NCBI RefSeq assembly: GCF_900110995.1 | Contig: NZ_FOJF01000001.1 | Span: 2,683,199 to 2,747,198, forward strand | Origin: Chitinophaga sp. YR573 | GTDB taxonomy: Bacteria; Bacteroidota; Bacteroidia; Chitinophagales; Chitinophagaceae | Length of the DNA: 64,000 nucleotides | Reading direction: 5' to 3' | Shown here: positions 1 through 9,175 of the stretch, piece by piece | Layout of the letters: each line of letters begins with the position of its first letter | How positions within the stretch are numbered: position 1 is the first letter of the stretch | Position numbers and translations under genes: made by a program | Notes under the pieces: model-generated | Seen by the model: only the letters and a program-made list of their open reading frames with translations | The model's database searches: none | What the model was told of the DNA's origin: nothing

Positions 1-905
1 TTGTATTCCAGTTTATCGCGGAGGGTAGTTTTCGCACTCAGCATATCGAGTACGGCGATAGAAGCGCCTACGATGCTGGGAGCCACGGAGTTAGAGAAGA
101 GGTAAGGACGGCTACGCTGGCGTAACATGTCTATGATTTCCTTACGACCGCTGGTGAATCCGCCGGAAGCACCGCCAAGGGCTTTACCCAGGGTACCGGT
201 GATGATATCTATGCGCCCCATTACATTCCTGTATTCATGGGTACCACGGCCGGTTTTACCTAAGAAACCTGAAGAGTGGCTTTCATCTACCATTATGATA
301 GCATCGTATTTATCGGCCAGGTCGCAGATTTTGTCCAGCTGGGCGATAGTACCGTCCATGCTGAAGGAACCGTCGGTAACGATGATACGACTACGGAGAG
401 CTGCAGATTCCTGGAGTTTTGCTTCCAGGTCGGCCATATTATTATGTTCATAGCGGAAGCGCTGTGCTTTACACAGGCGTACCCCGTCTATAATAGAAGC
501 ATGATTAAGGGCATCGGAGATGATAGCGTCTTCTTCATTGAACAGTGGTTCGAATACACCGCCATTGGCGTCGAAGGCTGCAGCATAGAGGATAGTATCT
601 TCTGTACCAAGGAATTGCGCCAGTTTCTGTTCCAGTTCGCGGTGAATATCCTGGGTACCGCAGATGAAGCGAACGCTGCTCATTCCGTATCCGTGGGTAT
701 CAATAGCATCTTTGGCTGCCTTTACGACTTCCGGATTACTGGACAGGCCGAGGTAGTTATTCGCACAAAAGTTGATAACTGTGTTTCCTCCAACCTGAAT
801 TTCAGCTCCCTGTTCGGAAGTAATGATCCTTTCCTTCTTAAAAAGACCTGCGGTTTGGATCTCTTCCAGTTCTTTTTGCAGACGGGTAACGAATTTTTCG
901 TTCAT
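1..905 (-). CDS. kbl: Glycine C-acetyltransferase (2-amino-3-ketobutyrate CoA ligase), C-terminus cut by window edge
   Basis: A PLP-dependent alpha-oxoamine synthase that cleaves 2-amino-3-ketobutyrate with CoA to glycine and acetyl-CoA in threonine breakdown, in the cytoplasm. About 301 residues are present against roughly 398 in the family; the rest lies beyond position 1. Visible hallmarks are [11 protein letters not shown] near residue 46, the [10 protein letters not shown] stretch near 207, and [13 protein letters not shown], where Lys241 is the expected PLP-binding lysine. The ATG at 903-905 gives the family N-terminus [13 protein letters not shown]. The gene is transcribed away from the sigma factor gene at 1198. 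No threonine dehydrogenase partner is visible in the window. Confidence 0.95.
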   Translation of the reverse strand, partial: MNEKFVTRLQKELEEIQTAGLFKKERIITSEQGAEIQVGGNTVINFCANNYLGLSSNPEVVKAAKDAIDTHGYGMSSVRFICGTQDIHRELEQKLAQFLGTEDTILYAAAFDANGGVFEPLFNEEDAIISDALNHASIIDGVRLCKAQRFRYEHNNMADLEAKLQESAALRSRIIVTDGSFSMDGTIAQLDKICDLADKYDAIIMVDESHSSGFLGKTGRGTHEYRNVMGRIDIITGTLGKALGGASGGFTSGRKEIIDMLRQRSRPYLFSNSVAPSIVGASIAVLDMLSAKTTLRDKLEY

Positions 906-931
906 AAATGACAGCTTTTTGTAACCTGGTT

Positions 932-939
932 CAAAGTTA
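932..939 (-). promoter_or_regulatory. Candidate -7 promoter element of kbl
   Basis: The minus strand reads TAACTTTG, an exact match to the Bacteroidota -7 consensus TAnnTTTG. It ends 27 bases before the kbl ATG, implying a short leader. I saw no clear -33 TTTG element upstream, so the assignment rests on motif and position. Confidence 0.4.
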
Positions 940-1197
940 TATGAATAAATGTATTACGATTCGGGCAGCTGTGCGGGGTTTTATGACAAGTAAGTAAAAA
1001 GTTTGACGGGAGTGTAACATTTGGTAGTTGGTCTGCGTCATAGTAATGTCTGGACCCTGAATTTGTGGTCGCGGTATCATCCGGAATCATCGAGCAGGAA
1101 TTTTGTACAGGTAGCAGTCGGGGAGATAAAGAGAAGAGATATAAAGCGTTATAAAAGTATTTGTCGGACATTAGCATTAAAATCACGCAGAATCCGG

Positions 1198-1683
1198 ATG
1201 ACCGAAAAGGAGTATAACAAATGCGTGGATCTGTATTCAGACAATCTCTTCAGGTTTATTGTGAAAAACTTAGACCACACAGAAGATGCGAGAGATGTAG
1301 TACAGAATGCGTTTGAAATATTGTGGAAGCACTGTACAGATGTGCCTTTTGAAAAGGCCAAGTCCTATCTGTTTACAGTAGGCTACCACAATATGATAGA
1401 TCATGTCCGGAAGATAAAGCGGATTACACTGGTAGATGAGTTTAAAGAAGAAGTGAAAATATCGGAGCAGCGGGTACATGATGCGAAGAAAGTGCTGGAG
1501 AAAGCGTTGGAACGGTTAACTGAAGTACAGCGGTCCCTGGTTTTATTAAAGGATTACGAGGGCTACAGTTATGAGGAGATTGGAGAGATTATGAAGTTGA
1601 ACCCTTCCCAGGTGAAGGTTTATTTACATAGGGCACGGATATCTTTAAAGCAATACCTGGTGAAAATGGAGAACGTTATTTAA
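1198..1683 (+). CDS. ECF-type RNA polymerase sigma factor
   Basis: A 161-residue sigma-70 family protein. Region 2 is visible as YSDNLFRFIVKNLDHTEDARDVVQNAFEILWKH near the N-terminus, and region 4 as LTEVQRSLVLLKDYEGYSYEEIGEIMKLNPSQVKVYLHRAR near the C-terminus. I chose the ATG at 1198 because region 2 starts directly after it; a longer reading from a TTG at 1021 adds about 59 residues without recognisable structure. The stop overlaps the next start (TAATG), so the gene is translationally coupled to its probable anti-sigma factor. Which promoters it serves cannot be seen. Confidence 0.88.
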   Translation: MTEKEYNKCVDLYSDNLFRFIVKNLDHTEDARDVVQNAFEILWKHCTDVPFEKAKSYLFTVGYHNMIDHVRKIKRITLVDEFKEEVKISEQRVHDAKKVLEKALERLTEVQRSLVLLKDYEGYSYEEIGEIMKLNPSQVKVYLHRARISLKQYLVKMENVI

Positions 1684-2900
1684 TGGAGATAAATATTGAC
1701 ATATCAAACTATGAAGAGTATCTGCTTAGTGCCGTAGACGGGGAACTAAACGGAGACGAGATGGCGGCGCTGGAGCTGTTCCTGCAGCAGCATCCGCACA
1801 TCAGGGAGGAGATGGCTTTATTGGAATCGGTGAAGCTGACACCTGATACTGAGATACAGTTTGATGCGAAGAACGAGTTATATCACGAGTCGATACAGCT
1901 ATTGGATTATGTGGATAATGAGTTACATGGAGCGGAGAAGCTGGCTTTTGAGAAGATGATCCGTGGGAATGTACATTTATCCAAGGAGCTTAATTTATTA
2001 CAACAGGCAAGGTTACAGCCTGATCTACACCTTCAGTTCGAAAATAAACAAACACTTTACAGGCATAACCGGCGTACAATACGCCCTATCTGGTGGTGGA
2101 GTACCGCAGCGGCAGTTGTTGCCGGAGTAGCGATATGGGTGTTACCGGTTTTGCCGGGTAAAGAAAATGTGCCGGTGGCAATGAATAAAGTAACCACGGA
2201 TAGTGGGGTGAATAATGGACAGGTAGCTGGTAATCAGCAGGTAGGAGATGGAAGTAATGGGCAGGCAGCTACAGATACGAACCAGCAATTAATGGCGGAT
2301 CAGGCCACTAATAATAATCAGGCCGGGAACCAGCAATCAGGTAGTCTTGCGCAAACAGGCACTGGTTCTACAAGTAGTCAGACACAAACACCTAATAAAA
2401 CGAACGGGCAACAGCCTGGTAGCCTGTCATCAACAGGGAAACAACTGCTGGCAAGTAATAAACCTGCAGAGCATAATAAACCAGACGTATCAGTAAATGG
2501 TAGACCGGGCGTGACTTCAAATGGTAGCCCAGGTGTAATAGTAAATGGCAAACAGGTAATAAACAGTGTTGGCGATAAACCAGCAGTTGCTGATAACAGC
2601 AATCCGGGACTTACTAAACTGGCGCAGCCAGTTGCGACTTCTGGGGAAGTGGTGAAGCAATTGCAGGACAAGATGAATGAACAGGAGCAGATAGCGGCTG
2701 CCGTTGCTAACCCCGTGCAGAAAGCTCCAGTGCTGGCCAATGCAACAGCTATCAACACCAATAACAAGGTATCTGAAATAGTAACGGCTCCAGCCCCCGT
2801 ACAGGGAGAACTGGTGGTATCAGTGACAATGAACGGAGACAGCAAGCTATTGAACGGGGTCGCTAATGTGGCGAGGTTCTTCTCAAGGAAGAAAAAGTAA
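1683..2900 (+). CDS. Probable membrane anti-sigma factor with duplicated N-terminal domain
   Basis: This 405-residue protein is coupled to the preceding sigma gene by a one-base overlap, which suggests it sequesters that sigma factor. Residues about 8-65 and 70-126 are two copies of one module; both read VDxEL followed by GxE, later LxPD, then QF, K and LY. One hydrophobic segment near residues 137-157 should cross the inner membrane. The rest is a long Q/N/G/S-rich, low-complexity stretch, presumably disordered and periplasmic. The C-terminus is basic (RKKK). Its last 81 bases are repeated just after the stop. Sigma binding is inferred from context and domain type, not from a diagnostic motif. 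Confidence 0.75.
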   Translation: MEINIDISNYEEYLLSAVDGELNGDEMAALELFLQQHPHIREEMALLESVKLTPDTEIQFDAKNELYHESIQLLDYVDNELHGAEKLAFEKMIRGNVHLSKELNLLQQARLQPDLHLQFENKQTLYRHNRRTIRPIWWWSTAAAVVAGVAIWVLPVLPGKENVPVAMNKVTTDSGVNNGQVAGNQQVGDGSNGQAATDTNQQLMADQATNNNQAGNQQSGSLAQTGTGSTSSQTQTPNKTNGQQPGSLSSTGKQLLASNKPAEHNKPDVSVNGRPGVTSNGSPGVIVNGKQVINSVGDKPAVADNSNPGLTKLAQPVATSGEVVKQLQDKMNEQEQIAAAVANPVQKAPVLANATAINTNNKVSEIVTAPAPVQGELVVSVTMNGDSKLLNGVANVARFFSRKKK

Positions 2901-2993
2901 ATGTGATAGGATTTGTCAGTGACAATGAACCGCAACAGCAAGCTATTGAACGGTGTAGCCAATGTGGCGGGATTCTTTTCAAAGAAAGAGTAA
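2820..2993 (+). repeat. Tandem duplication of the 3' end of the anti-sigma gene
   Basis: Bases 2820-2900 (the last 27 codons including the stop) recur at 2916-2993 with about a dozen differences. The offset is exactly 96 bases, so the second copy stays in the same reading frame. The first copy encodes VTMNGDSKLLNGVANVARFF and the second VTMNRNSKLLNGVANVAGFF; both end in a lysine-rich tail and a TAA. Stops at 2898 and 2904 separate them. Confidence 0.9.
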
Positions 2994-3043
2994 CAATTAT
3001 ACCGGGAATAACATAACCGGTAACAGGATTGAAAATATATTAT

Positions 3044-3958
3044 ATGAAGTGTAAAGCTTTACGCTGGCTATTATTGCTGCTTTTGGTAAGTGTGGGTGTA
3101 AACGCCCAGGAAAAGGATTCCCTGGTTAAGATCCAGGTAAAAGGACTGGTGATCTTACAGGGCAAAGATGCTAAAGGGAAGCGTGTTTTTAAGATTTATA
3201 ACGACACTGCCTATGCCCGCGCCAAACTCAAAAGAAACCTGCAAACAAAATGGTTTGTACTTGACCTGGGTTTCAATAACTATATAGACCGCAGCGATTA
3301 CACAGGCGTTGTTTCTTATGCTTATTATTCAGCTACAAATCCTTATCTGGCAGATATCAACAGATCTTATACCTACTCTGCTTCAGGATTGAACACACTG
3401 GCTCCCCGCACAGGGAGTACGCCATTAACTCCTTCAGAATTCAAATTGATAACAGGAAAGTCTGTGAATGTAAATATCTGGTTGTTCCAGCAACGCCTGA
3501 ATCTCTACAAACACAAACTGAACCTTATATATGCGCTGGGCGTAGAAATGAATAACTACCGTTTTGCACGGAACATTACCTACGTACCCGGTTATCCAAC
3601 CGAAATCATACGGGACACTATTAATTTCTCCAAAAACAAACTTTTTGCTGAATATCTTAGCGTACCGCTTATGCTAAATTTTAACAGCAATGCGGCCCGT
3701 CCGTCGAAAGCATTTAAGATGAGTATGGGTGTAATGGGGGGATATTTAGTAAAGGCACGTACCAAACAGATAAGTAAAGAGAGAGGGAAAGTGAAGAAGG
3801 TAGACGATTTTAACCTCAATAAATGGAAGGTTAGCCTGACAGGGGACATCGGCTACGGACCATTTAAACTGTATGGTAATTTTGCCTTAACACCGTTACA
3901 TGATTACGGTCTTGAACAATATCCATTTTCCATAGGTATACGTTTTAATGGTTTTTAA
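3044..3958 (+). CDS. Outer-membrane beta-barrel protein, function unknown
   Basis: About 304 residues. It begins with a signal peptide (MKCKALRWLLLLLLVSVGVNA, cleavage before QEK) and continues with alternating hydrophobic strands of the OMP_b-brl type, ending in an aromatic residue (GIRFNGF), as barrel proteins do. I chose the ATG at 3044 over the in-frame TTG at 3029 because it gives a compact signal peptide. It follows the sigma/anti-sigma pair on the same strand and may be their target or part of the same unit. No substrate can be inferred. Confidence 0.7.
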   Translation: MKCKALRWLLLLLLVSVGVNAQEKDSLVKIQVKGLVILQGKDAKGKRVFKIYNDTAYARAKLKRNLQTKWFVLDLGFNNYIDRSDYTGVVSYAYYSATNPYLADINRSYTYSASGLNTLAPRTGSTPLTPSEFKLITGKSVNVNIWLFQQRLNLYKHKLNLIYALGVEMNNYRFARNITYVPGYPTEIIRDTINFSKNKLFAEYLSVPLMLNFNSNAARPSKAFKMSMGVMGGYLVKARTKQISKERGKVKKVDDFNLNKWKVSLTGDIGYGPFKLYGNFALTPLHDYGLEQYPFSIGIRFNGF

Positions 3959-3990
3959 ACGTTTTGGGGTGTACATAATTTAAATTAGTT

Positions 3991-4230
3991 ATGCGTTCTG
4001 TTATTGCTTTTTTGGCCTGTACCGGATTTATCATCTGGGCTCATTCGTGTGACACAAGGATTGTGGGCGTAAAAGCTTATGCTCATGAACCTGTTACTCA
4101 ACCTGTTAGTAAACAGGGAACACTACGTCTGGACACGGTGCGTTCTTCGCCTGTCCTTTATGCCCACTATGTCCATACAGTCTATCTGGATACCATAAAC
4201 ATCAGTGCCAGAAGAGTTTACCCGGATTAG
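3991..4230 (+). CDS. Small hypothetical protein, possible lipoprotein
   Basis: I do not recognise this 79-residue protein. The N-terminus (MRSVIAFLACTGFIIWAHSC) could be a lipoprotein signal with Cys20 lipidated, although AHSC is a poor lipobox. The remainder is short, polar and rich in Val, Thr and Tyr. It lies 32 bases after the barrel protein gene on the same strand, which suggests co-transcription. Codon usage resembles its neighbours. A chance ORF is not excluded. Confidence 0.5.
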   Translation: MRSVIAFLACTGFIIWAHSCDTRIVGVKAYAHEPVTQPVSKQGTLRLDTVRSSPVLYAHYVHTVYLDTINISARRVYPD

Positions 4231-4344
4231 AGTCAGTTCTCCGCTGCTCATTTTATTGCCCCTTTTAACATTTTCCTGCTGCATGACATCCGGACATTAC
4301 CATTATATTTGGTCATGTTTTTTTTATTTGTCAAAAACCAACAC

Positions 4345-7290
4345 ATGAACCTCATTAAAAAAGCAATTAATTTATTGCTGTTTACCTGTGCCCTGATGAA
4401 CACCACATCTGCACAGCAAAAGTACGAATGGAAGGAGGGTGAGTCCGGGGGCTATAAGTACCGGTATATCACCAACGACCCAATGAAGGCTCGCTTTTAC
4501 ACATTAAAGAACGGCCTTACTGTAATTCTCAGCGTTAACAAGAAAGATCCACGTATCCAAACGCTGATCGGAACAAGAGCAGGTAGTAACAATGACCCAC
4601 AGGACCATACAGGTCTTGCCCACTACCTGGAACACCTGTTATTTAAGGGTACCGAACAGTACGGTTCTCTTGACTGGGCAAAGGAAAAGCCTTACCTGGA
4701 CAATATCGAAGGATTGTATGATACCTACAATCATACAACCGACCCGATAGCGAGAAAAGTTGTTTATCACCAGATAGACAGTGTATCCGGACTGGCAGCA
4801 AAGTATGCCATCGCTAACGAATACGATAAGGCAATGGCCAGCATGGGATCTCAGGGAACCAATGCGCATACCTGGACAGAAGAGACTATCTATGAAGAAG
4901 ATATTCCTTCCAACGCGGTAGATAAATTCCTGGCGGTACAGTCTGAACGTTTCAGAGACCCGGTTTTCCGCCTGTTCCATACAGAGCTGGAAGCGGTGTA
5001 TGAAGAAAAGAACAGAGGACTGGATAATGACGGACGTAAGTCTTATGAACTGATGCTGAAGAGCCTGTTCCCTACTCATAATTATGGCCAACAGAGTACT
5101 ATCGGTACTGTTGAGCATCTGAAAAATCCTTCTCTTAAGGCTATCCGTCAGTTCTACAATGCCTACTATGTGCCTAACAATATGGCCATCGTAATGGCGG
5201 GTGATTTTGACTTTGATTACCTGATCAAACATATTGACAGCAGTTTCGCTTATATGCAGCCTAAGCCTGTACCGGAGTATAAAGCTCCTGTAGAAGCGCC
5301 GATCACTGCACCTATTGTAAAAGAAGTATTCGGTCCGGATGCTGAAAATGTAATGATTGCATTCCGTATGCCGGGAGCGCTGGATGTTAAATCGTCTACG
5401 CTGCTGAACGTTCTTTCAGAGATCATGGAAAACGGAAAGGCTGGATTACTTGACCTGAACATCAACAGGCAGCAGAAAGTACAGGGCGCAAGCGCTGGTT
5501 TAATGCAATGGAAAGACTACACCGTATTTAGCCTGAGTGGTAAAGCCAAACAGGGCCAGACACTGGAACAGGTAAAAGACCTGCTGCTGGGACAACTGGA
5601 AATTCTGAAGAAAGGGGAGTTTGATGAAACACTGGTAAAGGCGATTGTAAACAATGCCAAACTGGCTGAACTGCAGGGCCTGGACAATAATAGCAACCGT
5701 GCGAATTCCATGATGGACGGCTTTATTAAACACAGGGGACAAAACTGGCTGACAGATGTTTCTGCTGTGGACGATATGAGTAAGGTGACTAAAAAGGAGA
5801 TCGTAGATTTTGCTAATAAGTACCTGAAAGACAACTATGTACTACTATACAAACGTAAAGGTGAAGATAAGAATATCGAAAAGGTAGAAAAGCCTGTTAT
5901 CACTCCGGTGGAAGTAAACCGCGAAGCTCAATCGGCTTTCCTGGTGAAATTAAATGCTATTCCTGCTACACCGGTAAAACCACAGTGGCTGGATTTCGAT
6001 AAGGATATCCAGAAAGGAAAAGTAGGAGCGGCTGATGTATTGTATGTACAGAATAAGGATAATGGTTTATTCCGTCTTTACTACCGTTTTGATATGGGAA
6101 GCTGGAATAATAAGTTATTACCACTGGCTTCACAGTATCTGCAATACCTGGGAACAGACAAGTATACTACGGAACAGATCAGTAAAGAGTTTTACAATAT
6201 TGCCTGTAATTTCAGTGTAAGTTCGGGTACAGATGCAACAGTGATTACCATTTCCGGTTTACAGGAGAACTTTGATCAGGCAGCCTCTCTGTTTGAACAT
6301 CTGCTGAGAAACTGTCAGCCTAACGAGCAGATACTGGCTACATTAAAAGGTCGTATACAAAAGGGCCGTTCAGATAACAAACTGAATAAAGGCGCTATCC
6401 TGAAAGGGCTGGTGAATTATGGTATGTATGGTGCGAAAAATCCTTTTAATAATCAGTTGAGCGACGCTGAACTGAATGCAATTACTGCAAAGGACCTTGT
6501 AGATTTACTGCATTCCCTGCCAGACTACAAACATACAGTTATCTATTATGGCCCTCAGTCTCTGACAGCCGCTGTAGCTTCTGTAAAGAAAGAGCATGCT
6601 TTACCGGCAACTTTTAAGGTGGCACCACCAGCCATCAAGTTTGAAAAAGCTGATCAGACAAAGAACAATGTACTGTTTGCAGATTATGATATGGTACAGT
6701 CTGAAGTAAACTGGGTAAGGAATTCATCTGTATATAAACCAGAGAATACTGCACTTATCAGTATGTTCAATAATTATTTCGGTGGTGGTATGGGATCTAT
6801 CGTATTCCAGACTATCCGTGAGTCCAAAGCGCTTGCTTATTCTACTTATGCTTACTATGCATCTCCTGATAAGAAAGATGAGCGTTATTCTGTGGTTGCT
6901 TATGTAGGTAGCCAGGCAGATAAAATGGATGATGCCATTACTGGTATGAATGAGTTACTGAATGATATTCCCCGTTCCGACAAACTGTTTGAAACATCCA
7001 GGATGAGTCAGAAACAGGATATTGAAACAGAACGTATTACGCAGGATGGTATCATCTTTAATTACCTGGCATCCAAGAAGCTGGGTTTAACTACTGACTA
7101 CCGCAAAACTGTATATGAGAATATTGACAAGATCACTTTTGATAATGTGAAATTATTTCATGATCAGAATCTTGCGGGTAAGCCATACACTTATTGTATC
7201 CTGGGTTCTGAAAAGAAAATCAGTCTGGATAATCTGAAGAAATATGGTGATGTGAAGAAGGTAACGCTGGAAGAAATTTTCGGTTACTAG
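4345..7290 (+). CDS. M16 family zinc metallopeptidase (two-domain, secreted)
   Basis: A 981-residue insulinase/pitrilysin-type peptidase. The ATG at 4345 gives a good signal peptide (MNLIKKAINLLLFTCALMNTTSAQQ), so the enzyme probably acts in the periplasm. The inverted zinc motif HYLEH is at residues 93-97, and a downstream ELEAVYEEK near 214-222 should supply the third zinc ligand. The gap between them is about 50 residues longer than in classical pitrilysin and holds a charged helical insert, which I recall from long Bacteroidota members of the family. The second M16 half ends with the RESKALAYSTYAYY segment, typical of the inactive half. A terminator follows. Confidence 0.9.
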   Translation: MNLIKKAINLLLFTCALMNTTSAQQKYEWKEGESGGYKYRYITNDPMKARFYTLKNGLTVILSVNKKDPRIQTLIGTRAGSNNDPQDHTGLAHYLEHLLFKGTEQYGSLDWAKEKPYLDNIEGLYDTYNHTTDPIARKVVYHQIDSVSGLAAKYAIANEYDKAMASMGSQGTNAHTWTEETIYEEDIPSNAVDKFLAVQSERFRDPVFRLFHTELEAVYEEKNRGLDNDGRKSYELMLKSLFPTHNYGQQSTIGTVEHLKNPSLKAIRQFYNAYYVPNNMAIVMAGDFDFDYLIKHIDSSFAYMQPKPVPEYKAPVEAPITAPIVKEVFGPDAENVMIAFRMPGALDVKSSTLLNVLSEIMENGKAGLLDLNINRQQKVQGASAGLMQWKDYTVFSLSGKAKQGQTLEQVKDLLLGQLEILKKGEFDETLVKAIVNNAKLAELQGLDNNSNRANSMMDGFIKHRGQNWLTDVSAVDDMSKVTKKEIVDFANKYLKDNYVLLYKRKGEDKNIEKVEKPVITPVEVNREAQSAFLVKLNAIPATPVKPQWLDFDKDIQKGKVGAADVLYVQNKDNGLFRLYYRFDMGSWNNKLLPLASQYLQYLGTDKYTTEQISKEFYNIACNFSVSSGTDATVITISGLQENFDQAASLFEHLLRNCQPNEQILATLKGRIQKGRSDNKLNKGAILKGLVNYGMYGAKNPFNNQLSDAELNAITAKDLVDLLHSLPDYKHTVIYYGPQSLTAAVASVKKEHALPATFKVAPPAIKFEKADQTKNNVLFADYDMVQSEVNWVRNSSVYKPENTALISMFNNYFGGGMGSIVFQTIRESKALAYSTYAYYASPDKKDERYSVVAYVGSQADKMDDAITGMNELLNDIPRSDKLFETSRMSQKQDIETERITQDGIIFNYLASKKLGLTTDYRKTVYENIDKITFDNVKLFHDQNLAGKPYTYCILGSEKKISLDNLKKYGDVKKVTLEEIFGY

Positions 7291-7311
7291 TATTAGTAAA
7301 ATATTAAATGG

Positions 7312-7346
7312 AAAGGAGAAAGGGCTTGTTGCTCTTTCTCCTTTTT
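7312..7346 (+). terminator. Rho-independent terminator after the M16 peptidase
   Basis: AAAGGAGAAAG and CTTTCTCCTTT form an 11-bp stem around a short loop and run into a T tract. The hairpin lies 22 bases after the peptidase stop. Confidence 0.85.
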
Positions 7347-7408
7347 CATTATCTTTCACAATAAAGGCTTGAATGCCAACGTTAAGATTGAGCAAAATCC
7401 CTTGTGAA

Positions 7409-7975
7409 ATGCGTTGCTATTGCTTATTGCTATTCCTGCTACTGGGTGTTTCGGTGCCAGGATTAAATGCTGAAAGAGAAGAGGACCTGTATACTGTGAA
7501 GGTAAGCCGTGATAATATTGATCCGGATAAGGTATTTCTTCTGATAGATAAGAGTGATTACAGGTTGTACCTGTATGAAGATGTGACCTTGCGTAAGGTA
7601 TACAAAGTTGTGTTCGGCAGCAGGGATCAGTCGGACAAACAACTGGAAGGTGACCACCGTACTCCTGAAGGCACTTTCCATATCCAGAGTAAACGTTTTG
7701 ACAAGAGCTGGAGCCGTTTTATGTTACTGGACTATCCGAATGAAGTTTCCTGGACAAAATTTCACCAGTTACAGTCTGAAGGTATGTTACCCGCTAATGC
7801 TTCTATTGGTGGTGGTATTGGTATTCATGGAGTGGAATATGACTCAGGTATCCGAGATAATTATGTAGAGAATCGTATTAACTGGACACTGGGTTGTATC
7901 AGTATGAAAACCCAGGATGTTGCCGAGCTGTATGAGATCATAAAGGTGGGTACACCTGTAGTAATAAGACGTTAA
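7409..7975 (+). CDS. L,D-transpeptidase, YkuD family
   Basis: A 188-residue exported enzyme of the YkuD fold, expected to form 3-3 peptidoglycan cross-links or attach proteins to peptidoglycan. From the ATG at 7409 it has a signal peptide (MRCYCLLLFLLLGVSVPGLNA); an in-frame ATG at 7373 would add 12 residues. The domain opens with KVFLLIDKSDYRLYLYED. The catalytic pair is His140 in IGIHGVEY and Cys163 in WTLGCISM, a variant of the usual S/T-H-G-C motif with Leu in place of His. A terminator separates it from the peptidase, so it is probably transcribed alone. Confidence 0.85.
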   Translation: MRCYCLLLFLLLGVSVPGLNAEREEDLYTVKVSRDNIDPDKVFLLIDKSDYRLYLYEDVTLRKVYKVVFGSRDQSDKQLEGDHRTPEGTFHIQSKRFDKSWSRFMLLDYPNEVSWTKFHQLQSEGMLPANASIGGGIGIHGVEYDSGIRDNYVENRINWTLGCISMKTQDVAELYEIIKVGTPVVIRR

Positions 7976-8122
7976 CCAGCATTCCCGTAGCAGTCTTCAG
8001 GAGTATCTTTGAAGTCTGTTAATCTCCTATATTATTTTCCCGTGCTGCTGTTGACAGCGGAGCATTGTAGTGGTACTATCATGGTGCCATGAACTATCAT
8101 AAGCGGGTATTGGTCTTGTGAG

Positions 8123-8156
8123 GCACGCTTCATTTTGTGGAGCGTGCTTTTTTATT
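8123..8156 (+). terminator. Terminator downstream of the YkuD gene
   Basis: GCACGCT and AGCGTGC pair around an 11-base loop and are followed by TTTTTTATTTTTA on the plus strand. It lies about 150 bases after the YkuD stop and directly before the end of the convergent hydrolase gene. Confidence 0.7.
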
Positions 8157-8157
8157 T

Positions 8158-9093
8158 TTATCGCAGAAACTCTTTTATTGCGCTTTTCCATTTAGCTGGT
8201 TCATGACGGCAGAAAGACTGATGACCAGACTCTGTAAATATTACCAGTTGTTTTTTGCGGCTGCTCAGGTGTTGGTAGATGAGATCTGTTTCTTCCCTGG
8301 TTACTCTTGTATCATGAGAGCCCCAGCATACGAGGGCCGGCATGTTTATTTGACGGGCATCTCTTTCTGGTTTAAAACCTATACTCCAGAAGCCCTGTTC
8401 CACACCTCCCCAGAAGGTAAGCATTTGCGCTAGTGGTGTACCGGGAAGGTGTACGGCTCTCATTCTTCCTTTTACAGCATCTGTTAATGTAGCGAAAGAG
8501 CTTTCGAGAATTACTTTGTCCGGGTGTAACTGATAGGAAGGTACTGCCCTGATGATGGCAGCAGCGCCCATGCTCATGCCCCAGAGAATAATATGTTTGT
8601 CTTTTTGTTTTACGTATTCATAGGTGAGTTTCACATCTTCTGCTTCTTTGTAGCCAACAGTGCAGGTACTGCCTTCACTGTTACCATGGCCGCGAAAGTC
8701 TATCATGAATGTGTTGTAGCCAAGCTGGCGGAAGTAATATGCTTCCGGGAGATAACCGTCTTTACAGGCGTTATAACCGTGAAATAATATAACGGTGCCT
8801 GTGGCTTTGGGTGCGGGGATATACCATCCTTCCAGTCGCAGCCCATCTTTGGTATGAAGGAGTACTGTTTCGAAAGGTACGTTTGGGTGTAGTCTTATTA
8901 CAGATTTAGAGAGGCGTACGCCCAGGGTTACCATCTTCACTTTTTCCCAGGTATTCATCTGTTCCGGTTTTTTGTTTTTAAAGGCACCGGCGGGATAGAA
9001 GTGAGTGAATTTCCAGGCATGGAATGCTGCGATGATATTCAGCAGCAGGAAGAGTATAAGGAGAAAATATAGGAGGCGTTTCAAGAATTTCAT
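8158..9093 (-). CDS. Alpha/beta hydrolase, membrane-anchored
   Basis: A 311-residue serine hydrolase. The N-terminal hydrophobic segment (KFLKRLLYFLLILFLLLNIIAAF) is a signal anchor. The nucleophile elbow is GMSMGAAA, the acid lies in CWGSHDTRV, and the histidine is in ESGHQSF near the C-terminus, so the triad is complete. The oxyanion region HGYNACKDGY fits the BAAT/YqkD-like hydrolases. The ATG at 9091-9093 is preferred to a TTG two codons upstream. The natural substrate cannot be inferred. It converges with the YkuD gene and lies downstream of acs, from which a large hairpin separates it. Confidence 0.85.
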   Translation of the reverse strand: MKFLKRLLYFLLILFLLLNIIAAFHAWKFTHFYPAGAFKNKKPEQMNTWEKVKMVTLGVRLSKSVIRLHPNVPFETVLLHTKDGLRLEGWYIPAPKATGTVILFHGYNACKDGYLPEAYYFRQLGYNTFMIDFRGHGNSEGSTCTVGYKEAEDVKLTYEYVKQKDKHIILWGMSMGAAAIIRAVPSYQLHPDKVILESSFATLTDAVKGRMRAVHLPGTPLAQMLTFWGGVEQGFWSIGFKPERDARQINMPALVCWGSHDTRVTREETDLIYQHLSSRKKQLVIFTESGHQSFCRHEPAKWKSAIKEFLR

Positions 9094-9107
9094 GAACAAA
9101 AATAAAT

Positions 9108-9166
9108 AGGGCTGACTAATGTCTGTACTTCCAAACAGTTGGCGGTACTTCGGATTAGTCAGCCCT
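9108..9166 (-). terminator. Long inverted repeat between acs and the hydrolase gene
   Basis: AGGGCTGACTAAT (9108-9120) and its perfect reverse complement (9154-9166) form a 13-bp stem with a 33-base loop. On the minus strand it directly follows the acs stop and runs into ATTTATTTTTG, so it probably terminates acs. The loop is long for a simple terminator. Confidence 0.6.
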
Positions 9167-9175
9167 TATAGTCAG

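Noticed and set aside
276..911. A 211-codon plus-strand frame
   Set aside because: It lies wholly antisense to kbl, whose protein is clearly recognisable.
1021..1197. N-terminal extension of the sigma factor from a TTG codon
   Set aside because: The extra 59 residues have no sigma-like structure; region 2 begins at the ATG at 1198.
2378..2962. A 194-codon frame opposite the anti-sigma gene
   Set aside because: It is the antisense shadow of a low-complexity Q/N/G/S-rich coding region and has no domain or promoter.
5000..5060. Possible frameshift or insertion sequence scar behind the enlarged gap between the M16 zinc motifs
   Set aside because: The frame is continuous, codon usage is uniform, and the insert matches what I recall of long Bacteroidota M16 proteins.
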